NCBI RefSeq assembly: GCF_900114825.1
Contig: NZ_FOUI01000001.1
Location: 372,001-436,000, forward strand
Direction: 5' to 3'
Length of the DNA stretch: 64,000 bases
Origin: Halopseudomonas yangmingensis
GTDB taxonomy: Bacteria > Pseudomonadota > Gammaproteobacteria > Pseudomonadales > Pseudomonadaceae
The position numbers and the translations under genes were made by a program. Positions 20,846-29,612 of this stretch are shown here, in pieces (within the stretch, counting starts at the first letter, position 1; each line of letters starts with the position of its first letter). The notes below the pieces were generated by a model that was given only the letters and a program-made list of their open reading frames with translations, did not search any database and was not told the origin of the DNA.

Positions 20846-22285
20846 ATGTCCGAGCTGAAAAGAAAATCTCCGGAAAGCCTGCAGGATCGCCTGGATCAGG
20901 TGCATGAGCTGTTGCGTCGGCATCGACTGGTGGAGAATCTGGTGCATCGTCAGGAGGGCGAGCATCAGGACTTGGTTGAGTCGCTGGTTCACAAGCAGAA
21001 TCTGGTTGAACTGCAGCGCAAGCTGGATGAGCTGCATCCGGCTGACGTCGCCTATATTCTTGAATCCCTGCCCCTTGAAGAGCGTCTGGCGGTCTGGCAG
21101 CTGGTCAAGGCCGAGCGTGACGGTGACATCCTGCTGGAGGTCTCCGATGCGGTGCGTGAAACCCTTATTGCCGATATGGACAATGAGGAAATCATGGCGG
21201 CCGCCAACAGTCTTGATGCTGACGAGCTGGCTGATCTGGCCCCGGACCTGCCGCGAGATGTAGTTCGTGAGCTGATGGATACGCTGGACGCCCAGCAACG
21301 TGAGCGACTCAAGTCAGCGCTGTCGTTCGACGAGGATCAGGTCGGGGCGATGATGGACTTTGACATGATCACCATCCGTGATGATGTCAGTCTTGAAGTG
21401 GTCAGTCGTTATCTGCGCCGCTTTGACGCGCTCCCCGACCATACCGACAAGTTGTTTGTAGTCGACAATGACGGCTTGCTGCAGGGCGTGCTGCCGGTTA
21501 AAAAGCTTCTGGTCAGTTCTCCGGATCTGCTGGTTGCCGATGTGATGTCTGCTGACCCGGTGGTATTTGATCCTGAGGATGATGCCAGTGAGGCGGCTCA
21601 GGCTTTCGAGCGTTATGACCTTATCTCTGCACCGGTGGTGGATGCCCAGGGCAAGCTGTTCGGGCGCCTGACCATCGACGAGATGGTTGACTATATCCGT
21701 GAGGAAAGTGAGCAGGAAGTGCTGAGCGCCGCAGGTCTGCGCGAAGAGGAAGATATCTTTTCCTCTGTTTGGAAGTCGGTCGGTAACCGTTGGGCCTGGC
21801 TGGCGATCAACCTCTGTACTGCCTTGCTGGCATCCCGGGTGATCGGGTTGTTCGAGGGGTCTATTGAGCAGTTGGTAGCACTGGCCGCCTTGATGCCAAT
21901 TGTAGCGGGTATCGGTGGCAACTCGGGCAACCAGACCGTCACCATGATCGTGCGCGGTATTGCTACTGGGCAGGTGCAGGTTGCCCACGGTCGGCGGTTG
22001 CTGCGCAAGGAAGCTGGTGTGGCGCTGATCAACGGATTCATCTGGGGTGTGGTGCTGGCCTGCATCGCTTGGCTGCTGTACGACAACGTGGCCTTGTCCG
22101 TCGTGCTGTTGTCGGCAATGACACTGAACATGCTCCTGGCGGCCTGTATGGGGGTGGTGATACCGCTGATTCGTCTGCGTCTGGATCGTGACCCGGCGTT
22201 GGGTTCGAGTGTGATGATTACCGCGATTACCGACAGTGGCGGGTTTTTCATTTTCCTCGGGCTGGCAACTATTTTCCTGCTGTGA
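20846..22285 (+). CDS. mgtE: Magnesium transporter MgtE
   Basis: A 479-residue Mg2+ channel/transporter. It has a cytoplasmic N domain of MgtE repeats (about 35-135), a CBS pair (about 140-265, LVADVMSADPVVFDPEDDASEAA), a plug helix, and five C-terminal membrane helices (about 310-479) with the pore signature GIGGNSGNQTVTMIVRGIA. The cytosolic domains sense Mg2+ and close the pore. The ATG at 20846 is used; a start two codons upstream is possible. Downstream of rsmA and tRNAs as in P. aeruginosa, where MgtE affects type III secretion genes. Confidence 0.95.
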   Translation: MSELKRKSPESLQDRLDQVHELLRRHRLVENLVHRQEGEHQDLVESLVHKQNLVELQRKLDELHPADVAYILESLPLEERLAVWQLVKAERDGDILLEVSDAVRETLIADMDNEEIMAAANSLDADELADLAPDLPRDVVRELMDTLDAQQRERLKSALSFDEDQVGAMMDFDMITIRDDVSLEVVSRYLRRFDALPDHTDKLFVVDNDGLLQGVLPVKKLLVSSPDLLVADVMSADPVVFDPEDDASEAAQAFERYDLISAPVVDAQGKLFGRLTIDEMVDYIREESEQEVLSAAGLREEEDIFSSVWKSVGNRWAWLAINLCTALLASRVIGLFEGSIEQLVALAALMPIVAGIGGNSGNQTVTMIVRGIATGQVQVAHGRRLLRKEAGVALINGFIWGVVLACIAWLLYDNVALSVVLLSAMTLNMLLAACMGVVIPLIRLRLDRDPALGSSVMITAITDSGGFFIFLGLATIFLL

Positions 22286-22447
22286 CTTCGGTTTACAGAT
22301 GTCGCACAGATTGCAATAAATGTCACATCAGGATAGATTGGGCGGGTTTTGACAGGTGGATAGTGACTGGAATTTCGCCTGCATGACTGATCAATAATTA
22401 CTGTCGACGGCGCCTGCGGGCGCTGTTTCTTCACGCTGGGGGGCGTC

Positions 22448-22702
22448 ATGGGTTCATCCGAATTGCTTGAGGAAGGTTTCGAGCTGATGCTGCTGGGTAT
22501 GGGCTCAGTGTTCATCTTTCTGATCGTGCTGGTTTTTATTACCACGATAATGTCCCGTCTCTTGACGCGCTTTTTTCCCGAGCCTGTTGCCGCTCCCAAG
22601 GTTGCTCCGAAGTCCGCTGCTGTTGCTGTCGGCTCAGTTGATCCTGAGTTGGTGGCTGCCATAGGTGCTGCCATCAAGCAGCACCGTGCTCGCCGCGGCT
22701 GA
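22448..22702 (+). CDS. oadG: Oxaloacetate decarboxylase gamma subunit
   Basis: An 84-residue OadG: one membrane helix near the N terminus (about 13-37, ELMLLGMGSVFIFLIVLVF), an Ala/Pro/Lys linker and a short charged C-terminal region. It anchors the alpha subunit to the beta subunit in the Na+-translocating decarboxylase. First gene of oadG-oadA-oadB, 49 bp before oadA. Confidence 0.93.
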   Translation: MGSSELLEEGFELMLLGMGSVFIFLIVLVFITTIMSRLLTRFFPEPVAAPKVAPKSAAVAVGSVDPELVAAIGAAIKQHRARRG

Positions 22703-22751
22703 GAATAGTTACGTACTTTCTTCCCATTGAAACAACCAAGGCCATGACACT

Positions 22752-24533
22752 ATGACCGATACCAAGAAGCCGCTGGGTATTACCGATGTGATCCTGAGGG
22801 ATGCCCACCAGTCCATTCTGGCAACCCGTATGCGTCTCGATGATATGCTGCCGATCGCCGGCAAGCTCGACCAGGTAGGATTCTGGTCCGTCGAATCCTG
22901 GGGTGGAGCAACTTTTGATGCCTGTATTCGCTATCTAGGCGAAGATCCCTGGGAGCGTATCCGCGCGCTGAAAAAGGCCATGCCGAATACCCGTCAGCAA
23001 ATGTTGCTGCGTGGCCAGAACCTGCTTGGTTATCGTCACTACGCCGACGATGTGGTAGAAAAATTTGTCGAGCGTGCAGCGGTAAACGGGGTTGACGTAT
23101 TCCGCGTGTTTGATGCGATGAATGATCCGCGCAACCTGGATACCGCCCTGAAGGCGGTGAAGAAGCAGGGCAAGCATGCGCAGGGCACTATCTCCTACAC
23201 CACCAGCCCTGTGCATACCATGGATATGTGGATTGAGCTGTCCAAGCAGATCGAAGATATGGGTGCCGACTCCATCGCGATCAAGGACATGGCCGGCATC
23301 CTGACCCCGTACAAGGCTTTTGAGCTGGTCTCGCGCCTGAAGCAGACGCTGAGCATTCCGGTTCATATGCAGTGCCATGCGACTGCCGGTCTGTCCACTG
23401 CCGCCATTCTCAAGGCCGCAGAAGCCGGGATCGACAACGTTGATACTGCTATCTCCTCAATGTCCATGACCTATGGCCATTCACCGACCGAGTCGGTGGT
23501 GGCGATCTTCCAGAATACTGAGCGTGATACCGGCCTGAATCTGGAGTTGCTTGAGGAAGTCGCAGCCTACTTCCGTGAAGTGCGGAAAAAGTACGCCAAG
23601 TTCGAAGGTAACCTCAAGGGTGTGGACTCGCGCATTCTGGTTGCTCAGGTGCCGGGCGGCATGCTGACCAACATGGAAGGGCAGCTCAAGGAGCAGGGCG
23701 CCAGTGACAAATTTGATGCAGTGCTGGCAGAGATTCCGCGGGTGCGTGAAGACCTCGGTTTCATCCCGCTGGTAACGCCGACCTCGCAGATTGTCGGCAC
23801 TCAGGCAGTGATCAACGTGCTGACCGGTGAGCGTTACAAGTCGATCACCAAGGAAACTGCAGGCATCCTCAAGGGTGAATACGGCGCAGCGCCGGCACCT
23901 TTCAATACCGAGTTGCAGGCGCGGGTACTGGATGGTGCTCAGGCCATCACCTGCCGCCCGGCCGATCTGCTCGAGCCTGAGATGGACAAGCTGACTGCCG
24001 AACTCAAGGGGATTGCCCAGGAGAAAGGTATCAAGCTGGCCGCCGATGAAATTGATGATGTGCTGACCTATGCACTGTTCCCGCAGATCGGTCTGAAGTT
24101 CCTGGAAAACCGCGGCAATCCGGATGCGTTCGAACCGGCTCCGACCGGCAAGGAGCTGCCAGTTTCCTCGGCCAAGCCGGGCGAGCCCGAAGTCTATACC
24201 GTCAGCGTGAACGGCAAGGAGTTCGTGGTGCAGGTGGCTGAAGGTGGCGACATTACCGGTATCAAGCCGCTGGGTGCTGCTGCTTCCGCTGCTGCGCCTG
24301 CTGCCTTGCCTGCTGGTGGTGGTGATCCGCAGGCGGCACCGCTGGCTGGCAATATCTTCAAGGTGCTGGTGGCTCCGGGTGACCAGGTTCAGGAAGGTGA
24401 CGTGGTCATCATCCTGGAGGCGATGAAGATGGAAACCGAAGTGCGGGCCTTCAAGGCTGGCACCATCGGTAGCGTCAATGTCAAGGTCGGCGACGCGGTA
24501 ACCGTCGGCGATACCTTGCTGACTATCGGTTAA
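22752..24533 (+). CDS. oadA: Oxaloacetate decarboxylase alpha subunit (biotin-containing)
   Basis: A 593-residue alpha subunit. The carboxyltransferase TIM barrel (about 5-280) has [19 protein letters not shown] and the metal-binding [12 protein letters not shown] linking region follows, then an Ala/Pro-rich hinge, and finally a biotinyl domain (about 525-593) with EAMKMETE, whose Lys carries biotin. It transfers the carboxyl of oxaloacetate to biotin, and the beta subunit then releases CO2 with Na+ export. Intact; co-transcribed with oadG and oadB. Confidence 0.96.
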   Translation: MTDTKKPLGITDVILRDAHQSILATRMRLDDMLPIAGKLDQVGFWSVESWGGATFDACIRYLGEDPWERIRALKKAMPNTRQQMLLRGQNLLGYRHYADDVVEKFVERAAVNGVDVFRVFDAMNDPRNLDTALKAVKKQGKHAQGTISYTTSPVHTMDMWIELSKQIEDMGADSIAIKDMAGILTPYKAFELVSRLKQTLSIPVHMQCHATAGLSTAAILKAAEAGIDNVDTAISSMSMTYGHSPTESVVAIFQNTERDTGLNLELLEEVAAYFREVRKKYAKFEGNLKGVDSRILVAQVPGGMLTNMEGQLKEQGASDKFDAVLAEIPRVREDLGFIPLVTPTSQIVGTQAVINVLTGERYKSITKETAGILKGEYGAAPAPFNTELQARVLDGAQAITCRPADLLEPEMDKLTAELKGIAQEKGIKLAADEIDDVLTYALFPQIGLKFLENRGNPDAFEPAPTGKELPVSSAKPGEPEVYTVSVNGKEFVVQVAEGGDITGIKPLGAAASAAAPAALPAGGGDPQAAPLAGNIFKVLVAPGDQVQEGDVVIILEAMKMETEVRAFKAGTIGSVNVKVGDAVTVGDTLLTIG

Positions 24534-24545
24534 GGGGGAAGATTC

Positions 24546-25682
24546 ATGGAGAAGCTTCTCCAGTTGTGGCAGACCACCGGTATCCATCATATGGAGCTGG
24601 GTCAGGTGATCATGATCGCCATCTGCCTGATGCTGATCTATCTGGCTATCAAGAAAGGCTTTGAGCCGCTGCTGCTGATCCCGATCGGTTTTGGTGGGGT
24701 GCTGGCCAACCTGCCGGTGGCGGGTATCGCCGAGTCTGGCGGTATGCTTTATATGCTCTACCAGATTGGTCTGCCAACCACCATGTTCCCGCTGCTGATC
24801 TTTATGGGCGTGGGCGCTATGACCGATTTTGGTCCCATGTTGGCCAATCCGCGTACCCTGTTGCTCGGTGCTGCCGCACAGTTCGGTATCTTTGGTACCC
24901 TGCTGGGGGCGCTGGCACTGACTGCGTGGGGTATTCCGGGGTTCGACTTTACTATCAAGGAAGCAGCATCGATTGCCATTATCGGTGGGGCCGATGGCCC
25001 GACGTCGATCTTTGTGACGTCTCAGCTCGCTCCGCATCTGCTTGGTCCGATTGCCGTGGCGGCTTATGCCTATATGGCGCTGGTGCCATTGCTGCAGCCG
25101 CCGATCATGCGTGCTTTGACCAACAAGAAAGAGCGCGCGATTACCATGGTGCAACTGCGCACCGTGAGCAAGACCGAAAAGATCATGTTCCCAATCGTGC
25201 TGATGATACTTGTGGCGCTGTTGCTGCCTTCAGCCGCGCCGCTGGTGGGTATGCTGTGCTTTGGTAATCTGATGCGTGAATGTGGGGTGGTTGAGCGTCT
25301 GGCGGATACCGCCCGTAATGCGCTGATCAATATTGTGACCATAGCGCTGGGTTTGGCAGTTGGTTCGCAAATGTCTGCAGAATCCTTCCTTCAACTGACC
25401 ACCCTGGGCATTATGGTGCTGGGTATGGTGGCCTTCTGCGGCGGGACGGCGGCAGGTGTGCTGATGGCCAAGCTGATGAATCTGGTCAGCAAGCAGCAGA
25501 TCAACCCATTGATCGGCTCTGCTGGTGTGTCGGCGGTACCCATGGCTGCACGTGTTTCCAATAAGGTCGGCCTGGAGGCTAATCCGCAGAACTTCCTGCT
25601 GATGCATGCCATGGGGCCGAATGTGGCAGGTGTGATCGGCTCGGCAGTGGCGGCGGGTGTGTTGCTGAACTTCGTCGGCTAA
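24546..25682 (+). CDS. oadB: Oxaloacetate decarboxylase beta subunit, Na+ pump
   Basis: A 378-residue polytopic membrane protein with about nine to eleven helices. Signature segments [17 protein letters not shown] and [19 protein letters not shown] hold the Asp/Ser residues that bind Na+. It decarboxylates carboxybiotin and pumps Na+ out. It is 12 bp after oadA and followed by a strong terminator, so the operon ends here. Confidence 0.96.
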   Translation: MEKLLQLWQTTGIHHMELGQVIMIAICLMLIYLAIKKGFEPLLLIPIGFGGVLANLPVAGIAESGGMLYMLYQIGLPTTMFPLLIFMGVGAMTDFGPMLANPRTLLLGAAAQFGIFGTLLGALALTAWGIPGFDFTIKEAASIAIIGGADGPTSIFVTSQLAPHLLGPIAVAAYAYMALVPLLQPPIMRALTNKKERAITMVQLRTVSKTEKIMFPIVLMILVALLLPSAAPLVGMLCFGNLMRECGVVERLADTARNALINIVTIALGLAVGSQMSAESFLQLTTLGIMVLGMVAFCGGTAAGVLMAKLMNLVSKQQINPLIGSAGVSAVPMAARVSNKVGLEANPQNFLLMHAMGPNVAGVIGSAVAAGVLLNFVG

Positions 25683-25694
25683 GATTCCCGGTGC

Positions 25695-25733
25695 CACAAC
25701 AAAAAGCCCGGCTTGTCCGGGCTTTTTGTTGTG
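25695..25733. terminator. Strong intrinsic terminator after oadB (bidirectional)
   Basis: A perfect 17-bp stem (25695-25711 with 25717-25733) and 5-nt loop, with A/T tracts built into the stem arms, able to work on both strands. Confidence 0.93.
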
Positions 25734-25770
25734 CAGTAGAAATGGGTGGTGAGCTACTGGCAGAAAAGGC

Positions 25771-25795
25771 AAAGCCCGCCGGAAGGCGGGCTTTT
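25771..25795. terminator. Intrinsic terminator downstream of amrZ (minus strand)
   Basis: A 10-bp stem AAAGCCCGCC/GGCGGGCTTT with GGAA loop, 29 bp past the amrZ stop on its strand. Also T-flanked on the plus strand. Confidence 0.8.
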
Positions 25796-25823
25796 GCGGG
25801 TGTTGCAGGACGAAAAGTCTGGA

Positions 25824-26144
25824 TCAGGACGCCTGTTCCTGGCTGAGCAGTGCGAGCAGGGCATTCTGCTGGCGGTGACTCATTTCACGGAAGCGATTCA
25901 GCAGCTCGCGCTCGGGAACGCTGAGTTGCTGCTCGTCGATCTGGCTGATGTTGCGGATGCTCAGGCCCACGGGCAAAACGGGGAGGTCATGCAGGCTCTG
26001 TTCGAGTCGCGCGATAATTTCCGAGTTCATGCTGCGGTGGTGCTTACGCGCAACCTCGGCGATGTGATCACGCATTCCATCCGGCAGGCGTATGACGAAC
26101 TTGTCTGCTGTACGACTGGTAAACTCTCGGGTGGCTGTTTTCAT
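25824..26144 (-). CDS. amrZ: AmrZ, ribbon-helix-helix regulator of motility and exopolysaccharide
   Basis: A 106-residue protein. The flexible N terminus is followed by the ribbon-helix-helix (about 12-50) with [18 protein letters not shown] and [17 protein letters not shown], the AmrZ/AlgZ DNA-binding signature. The C-terminal oligomerisation part ends [19 protein letters not shown], also as in AmrZ. In Pseudomonas AmrZ controls alginate, flagella, pili and c-di-GMP genes. ATG 26144 is chosen; a TTG two codons upstream is possible. Single gene, preceded by a long intergenic region. Confidence 0.9.
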   Translation of the reverse strand: MKTATREFTSRTADKFVIRLPDGMRDHIAEVARKHHRSMNSEIIARLEQSLHDLPVLPVGLSIRNISQIDEQQLSVPERELLNRFREMSHRQQNALLALLSQEQAS

Positions 26145-26492
26145 AATCAAGGATGCATTCTTGAGATTGGCGGAAGATGCAGCTCGTGCTGGTACAACAA
26201 CCTTGTCGTGACGACTGCGATTTCATTGTCGATGTTGCCATATTCACGGGGCAAATCAAACAACTGTACGAAACTCTACTCCTGTTTCACTATTTTGGGT
26301 AGGCTTGATGTGCTGTGGTGGCTTAATGGCGTCGTTTTTGTGTCACCCTTTGTGAGCTGGTTCACACTTGATGTGCCATGCGTGGTCGTTAATGTAATGA
26401 GTAATTCCTGCTTTGCTGCAGAGGTGACTTGGAATTCTCCGGTGTTTTTGTACAATGCGCAGGCATTCGTCAGTCCAGATCAACACCTTTTT
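26145..26492. other. Non-coding region between amrZ and tRNA-Arg(CCU)
   Basis: About 350 bp without a supported gene, clearly more AT-rich than its surroundings. It should contain the amrZ promoter (minus strand) and, at its right end, the tRNA promoter. I see no repeat or RNA gene in it. Confidence 0.7.
26429..26456 (+). promoter_or_regulatory. Putative sigma-70 promoter of tRNA-Arg(CCU)
   Basis: TTGGAA (26429-26434) and TACAAT (26451-26456) with 16-bp spacing, 36 bp upstream of the tRNA. Confidence 0.65.
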
Positions 26493-26569
26493 GCGCTTGT
26501 AGCTCAGCTGGATAGAGCAACCGCCTCCTAAGCGGTAGGTCGCCGGTTCGAATCCGGCCTTGCGCACCA
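26493..26569 (+). tRNA. tRNA-Arg(CCU)
   Basis: A 77-nt tRNA with anticodon stem ACCGC/GCGGT, loop CTCCTAA (anticodon CCT), T-stem GCCGG/CCGGC with loop TTCGAAT and encoded CCA. The acceptor arms GCGCTTG and CTTGCGC pair at five of seven positions; positions 5-68 and 6-67 are T-T. It reads AGG codons. Its 3' half overlaps the end of the membrane-protein gene on the other strand. Confidence 0.93.
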
Positions 26570-27727
26570 AATTCCCGACCATTTCCATGCCAGCCATAGA
26601 TAGGCAAGACTCCAGCATATGGCGGCTATCCAGAGCAAAAGTATCCTGTTTTCGAGCAGGTCCGCTCCGACGCGTGCACAGGCTGCCAGCGTAATCATCA
26701 GGCATGGGAACGCCAGCAAGCCCCAGTCAGTACTGTGCTTCAGTCGTTGGGCCAGGCTGCGCAACATGATGCAGCATGACAGGGTGCCCAGTGCTCCGGT
26801 ACTGATCATGTGTACGCTGGTTTGCCACCCCCACTGGCATATCAGCGCAAGACCGCAGGCAATCAGCCCCACTGCGAGCCATAGATAGCCGATCAGCATC
26901 CCTGAAATGAATGCATGGCCGAGTAGTGCGCGCACTTGCCAGCGCCAAAGTCGAGTCAGGCATAGAAAGCCGGCAACAACAAGCAGTAATCCGGCTGGCG
27001 CCGGTAGCCAGTGGCCGAGCAAAGCCGCACAGCCAATGGTTGCTATCAGCCATCCTTCCAGCCCCGGCTGAAGTCGGGCCTGTATCTCTATTCCGCGCTT
27101 CTGGTGGGCGGTTGTAATTGCTGGCGCGAGGCTGCGGCCACCCATGAACATCATCAGAAGTGCCAGCAGCAAGAGCATCTGGCTGCCCAGATGTCGTTGC
27201 CAATACCAGCCGTTGTGTTGGGCAATCAGCCAGTTGCTGGCCACCGCCAGAATGGCCAGTAATCCCAGTAGTGGGACCAGCATCAGATTGCTCCAGCGCT
27301 TGGCCCGAGCAAAGCGAGGCAGTAATAACCATAACAGGCTGCAGGCAAAGACGGTTTGGGCGCCGGTGCCAAGCCAGTCTGGTGAGCCGCTGAGTGGCGC
27401 AATCCGGGCAGTAGCCCAAGCTGTCAATAATCCCAGCAATTGCCAGCGAGATGTTTTTCCGCACAGATATCCGGTAATCAAAGCCAGGGTAAAGCCTGAA
27501 AGCAGGTGCTGCGCATGCGCGCCGGGTTGGGCCAGCGCCGGTATGTTGATCTGGTACAGGAGGGCGCCCAGACTCAAAGGAACCATGATGGCTGCATACA
27601 AGCAGGCAACAGGGAACCACCAATGGCTGGCCCAGTCGCGTTCGTGAAGCCATTCGGACAGGGAGATGTTTGGCTGAAAAAACATTGGCTGGCTGAATCT
27701 TCTCGGTGATATGGCAAAGGGTAGCAT
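26528..27727 (-). CDS. NnrS-family membrane protein
   Basis: About 399 residues with around twelve predicted membrane helices. The family-typical segments AHAQHLLSGFTLALITGYL and VHMISTGALGTLSCCIMLRS (conserved His-rich helix starts) support NnrS, a putative haem/copper membrane protein linked to nitric oxide metabolism. No denitrification genes are nearby. The reading frame has no stop until it is inside the opposite-strand tRNA gene, so its last 14 or so residues (CARPDSNRRPTA) are antisense to tRNA-Arg. Start uncertain; 27727 is used, 27685 is an alternative. Confidence 0.78.
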   Translation of the reverse strand: MLPFAISPRRFSQPMFFQPNISLSEWLHERDWASHWWFPVACLYAAIMVPLSLGALLYQINIPALAQPGAHAQHLLSGFTLALITGYLCGKTSRWQLLGLLTAWATARIAPLSGSPDWLGTGAQTVFACSLLWLLLPRFARAKRWSNLMLVPLLGLLAILAVASNWLIAQHNGWYWQRHLGSQMLLLLALLMMFMGGRSLAPAITTAHQKRGIEIQARLQPGLEGWLIATIGCAALLGHWLPAPAGLLLVVAGFLCLTRLWRWQVRALLGHAFISGMLIGYLWLAVGLIACGLALICQWGWQTSVHMISTGALGTLSCCIMLRSLAQRLKHSTDWGLLAFPCLMITLAACARVGADLLENRILLLWIAAICWSLAYLWLAWKWSGIWCARPDSNRRPTA

Positions 27728-27797
27728 GGGGCTTTGCAGTCTCAACTGCTATCATGCCTGCAAATCATTCACGACCATTTTACAAGAGGGTGGCGTT

Positions 27798-28217
27798 ATG
27801 CAAGAGCCGAGCATTCAATCATTTTCCGACCTGCTCGCAGTAGCGCGGCAACAGTCGGAGCCGCAGCGATTGTTGTTTGTTTTTGCCAGGCCCGAATTGC
27901 CTGAAGGGCACACGGCAGAACAGGCAAAGCGTTTTGCCGAAGGGCAGGGTGGTCATTTGGCTCCCGTGCTTTGTGTCGACAAGTCTGCCAATGAACTTGG
28001 CAGCTTTGACGAGTTGGTTGCCGAGTCGGAGACGACCGGACAGGAGTGGGCTGTGGTTTTTGTTGCGGCGCTGTCGGGTCAGATGGGCTGCGAGGCTGCG
28101 CCGGAGTCTTGTGACAAGGCGCTGCGTAACATGGTGAGTTCAATTCAGGTTGGTCGTGTGGCGGGTTTCCTTACGTTTGACCGCAGTGGTGCGCCTATGG
28201 AGTTGATAACAGGTTGA
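27798..28217 (+). CDS. Conserved hypothetical protein
   Basis: A 139-residue soluble protein, with blocks EPQRLLFVFARPELP, LAPVLCVDK and WAVVFVAALSGQMG. Similar short proteins in Pseudomonas and Burkholderia are sometimes labelled ribonucleotide reductase subunit alpha, but the protein has no reductase motif and is far too short, so I treat function as unknown. It is divergent from the NnrS-like gene and is followed 39 bp later by an MFS gene. Confidence 0.75.
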   Translation: MQEPSIQSFSDLLAVARQQSEPQRLLFVFARPELPEGHTAEQAKRFAEGQGGHLAPVLCVDKSANELGSFDELVAESETTGQEWAVVFVAALSGQMGCEAAPESCDKALRNMVSSIQVGRVAGFLTFDRSGAPMELITG

Positions 28218-28256
28218 AGATTGCGGTCCGTTTTTGTTACTAACCCCGGAGGAGTC

Positions 28257-29597
28257 ATGCCCAAGGCATTAATGGCGTTCTCGTCGCTGTATTTTGCAGC
28301 CTTGCTGATGCTGCTTGGCAGTGGTTTGCTGACTACCTGGCTGGGTTTGCGTCTCAATCAGCAAGGGGTGGGTGAGTTCTGGATCGGTCTGATGATGGCT
28401 GCTTATTATCTGGGACTGGTTGCCGGGGCCTCGGTTGGCCACCGCCTGATTGCCAGAGTCGGTCATATACGCGCGTTTGTTGCCAGCGCGGGTGTTGTGA
28501 CTGCCTCGGTGCTTGGCCATGCGTTGCTAGAGACGACCGGTTTCTGGTTGTTGCTACGTTTGTTGGTAGGCATGGGGATGATGTGCCAGTACATGGTGGT
28601 GGAAAGCTGGCTCAATGAGCAGGCAGAGTCACATCAGCGCGGCATGGTGTTCGCCAGTTATATGGTGGTGACCTTCCTGGGCACTGTGTTGGGTCAAATC
28701 GTGCTGACCATAATGCCGGATCTGGATATTCGTCATTTGCTGATGGTAGCCATGTGCTTTTCTCTGTGTCTGGTGCCGGTTGCGGTGACCCGGCGAATTC
28801 ACCCGGCTCCCCTGCATCCGGCGCCTTTGAAGGTGCGTCTGTTTATCGAGCGTATTCCTCAGGCACTCACCTCGGTGCTGGTTTCGGGGTTGCTGGTCGG
28901 TGCCTTTTATGGTCTGGCTCCGGTGTTCGCTGCGTCGAGCGGTTTACAGACGGCTGAGGTAGGTCTTTTTATGGCGGTAACCGTGGGGGCGGGCTTGTTG
29001 GCTCAGTGGCCGGTAGGCTGGCTCTCCGATCGCCTGGACCGCAGTCGTATGATCCAGCTGAATGCCATCATACTGACCGGGGTCACCTTGTTGATTTCGC
29101 TTGGCGTGCTCGATTCCGGGGCAACGCTGGCACTCACCGCAATCTTTGGCTTGCTCGCATTTACTCTCTACCCGTTGGCTGTTGCGCTTGCCAATGACCA
29201 TGTGGAACAGGAGGAGCGGGTGCCGCTTTCGGCAATGCTTTTGCTGACCTTTGGTGTGGGTGCCAGTATTGGCCCGGTCGCAGCCTCTGTACTTATGGGG
29301 CAGTGGGGGCCGGGCATGCTCTATGTGTTTATGGCCTGTTGTACGTTGGTGCTGATGGTGCGCGTGCGTCCGGAGCAGGTAACCGGAGAGCATCTGGTTG
29401 ATGAGGCTCCGCTGAGCTTCATGCCGGCTGCAGGTAACCTGGCAAGTTCGCCGCTTGCTGCCGCGCTGGATCCTCGTGTGGATGAGCAGATGGTGGTAGA
29501 GCAGATGGTGGATGAGGAAGCCCTTCAGCAGCGTGAAGGGGATATTGCGGAAGAGGTTGTTGTGGATGCTGATGGTGATGAGCATCGTCCGGGCTGA
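28257..29597 (+). CDS. MFS transporter (YcaD-like) with acidic tail
   Basis: A 446-residue major facilitator with twelve predicted helices up to about residue 375. The start region MPKALMAFSSLYFAALLMLLG and the loop after TM2, followed by GHRLIARVGHIRAF, fit the YcaD-type subgroup. The last 70 residues are cytosolic and acidic, with a repeated DEQMVVEQMVDEEALQQ pattern and DADGDE at the end, which is unusual for the family. GGAGGAG precedes the ATG. Substrate unknown. Confidence 0.85.
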   Translation: MPKALMAFSSLYFAALLMLLGSGLLTTWLGLRLNQQGVGEFWIGLMMAAYYLGLVAGASVGHRLIARVGHIRAFVASAGVVTASVLGHALLETTGFWLLLRLLVGMGMMCQYMVVESWLNEQAESHQRGMVFASYMVVTFLGTVLGQIVLTIMPDLDIRHLLMVAMCFSLCLVPVAVTRRIHPAPLHPAPLKVRLFIERIPQALTSVLVSGLLVGAFYGLAPVFAASSGLQTAEVGLFMAVTVGAGLLAQWPVGWLSDRLDRSRMIQLNAIILTGVTLLISLGVLDSGATLALTAIFGLLAFTLYPLAVALANDHVEQEERVPLSAMLLLTFGVGASIGPVAASVLMGQWGPGMLYVFMACCTLVLMVRVRPEQVTGEHLVDEAPLSFMPAAGNLASSPLAAALDPRVDEQMVVEQMVDEEALQQREGDIAEEVVVDADGDEHRPG

Positions 29598-29612
29598 AGC
29601 CTGAGGGAGGCT

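Noticed and set aside
20618-21298. 226-codon minus-strand frame ending WRTREDSNLRPLGS
   Set aside because: It is antisense to tRNA-Arg(ACG) and the start of mgtE.
22410-22431. GC-rich hairpin with TGTTTCTT before oadG as terminator of mgtE
   Set aside because: Only a five-pair stem with a broken T-run, too weak to call.
22286-22447. FNR/CRP-type site upstream of oadG
   Set aside because: Only a half-site like TGTCACA is present; no symmetric TTGAT-N4-ATCAA or TGTGA-N6-TCACA.
23481-25154. 557-codon open frame on the minus strand opposite oadA/oadB
   Set aside because: Composition is His/Gln/Arg-rich without a fold pattern, a typical mirror of biased codons in two well-supported genes.
26343-26705. 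120-codon minus-strand frame with KAGFEPATYRLGGGCSIQLSY
   Set aside because: This peptide is the antisense translation of the tRNA-Arg gene, a frequent false annotation.
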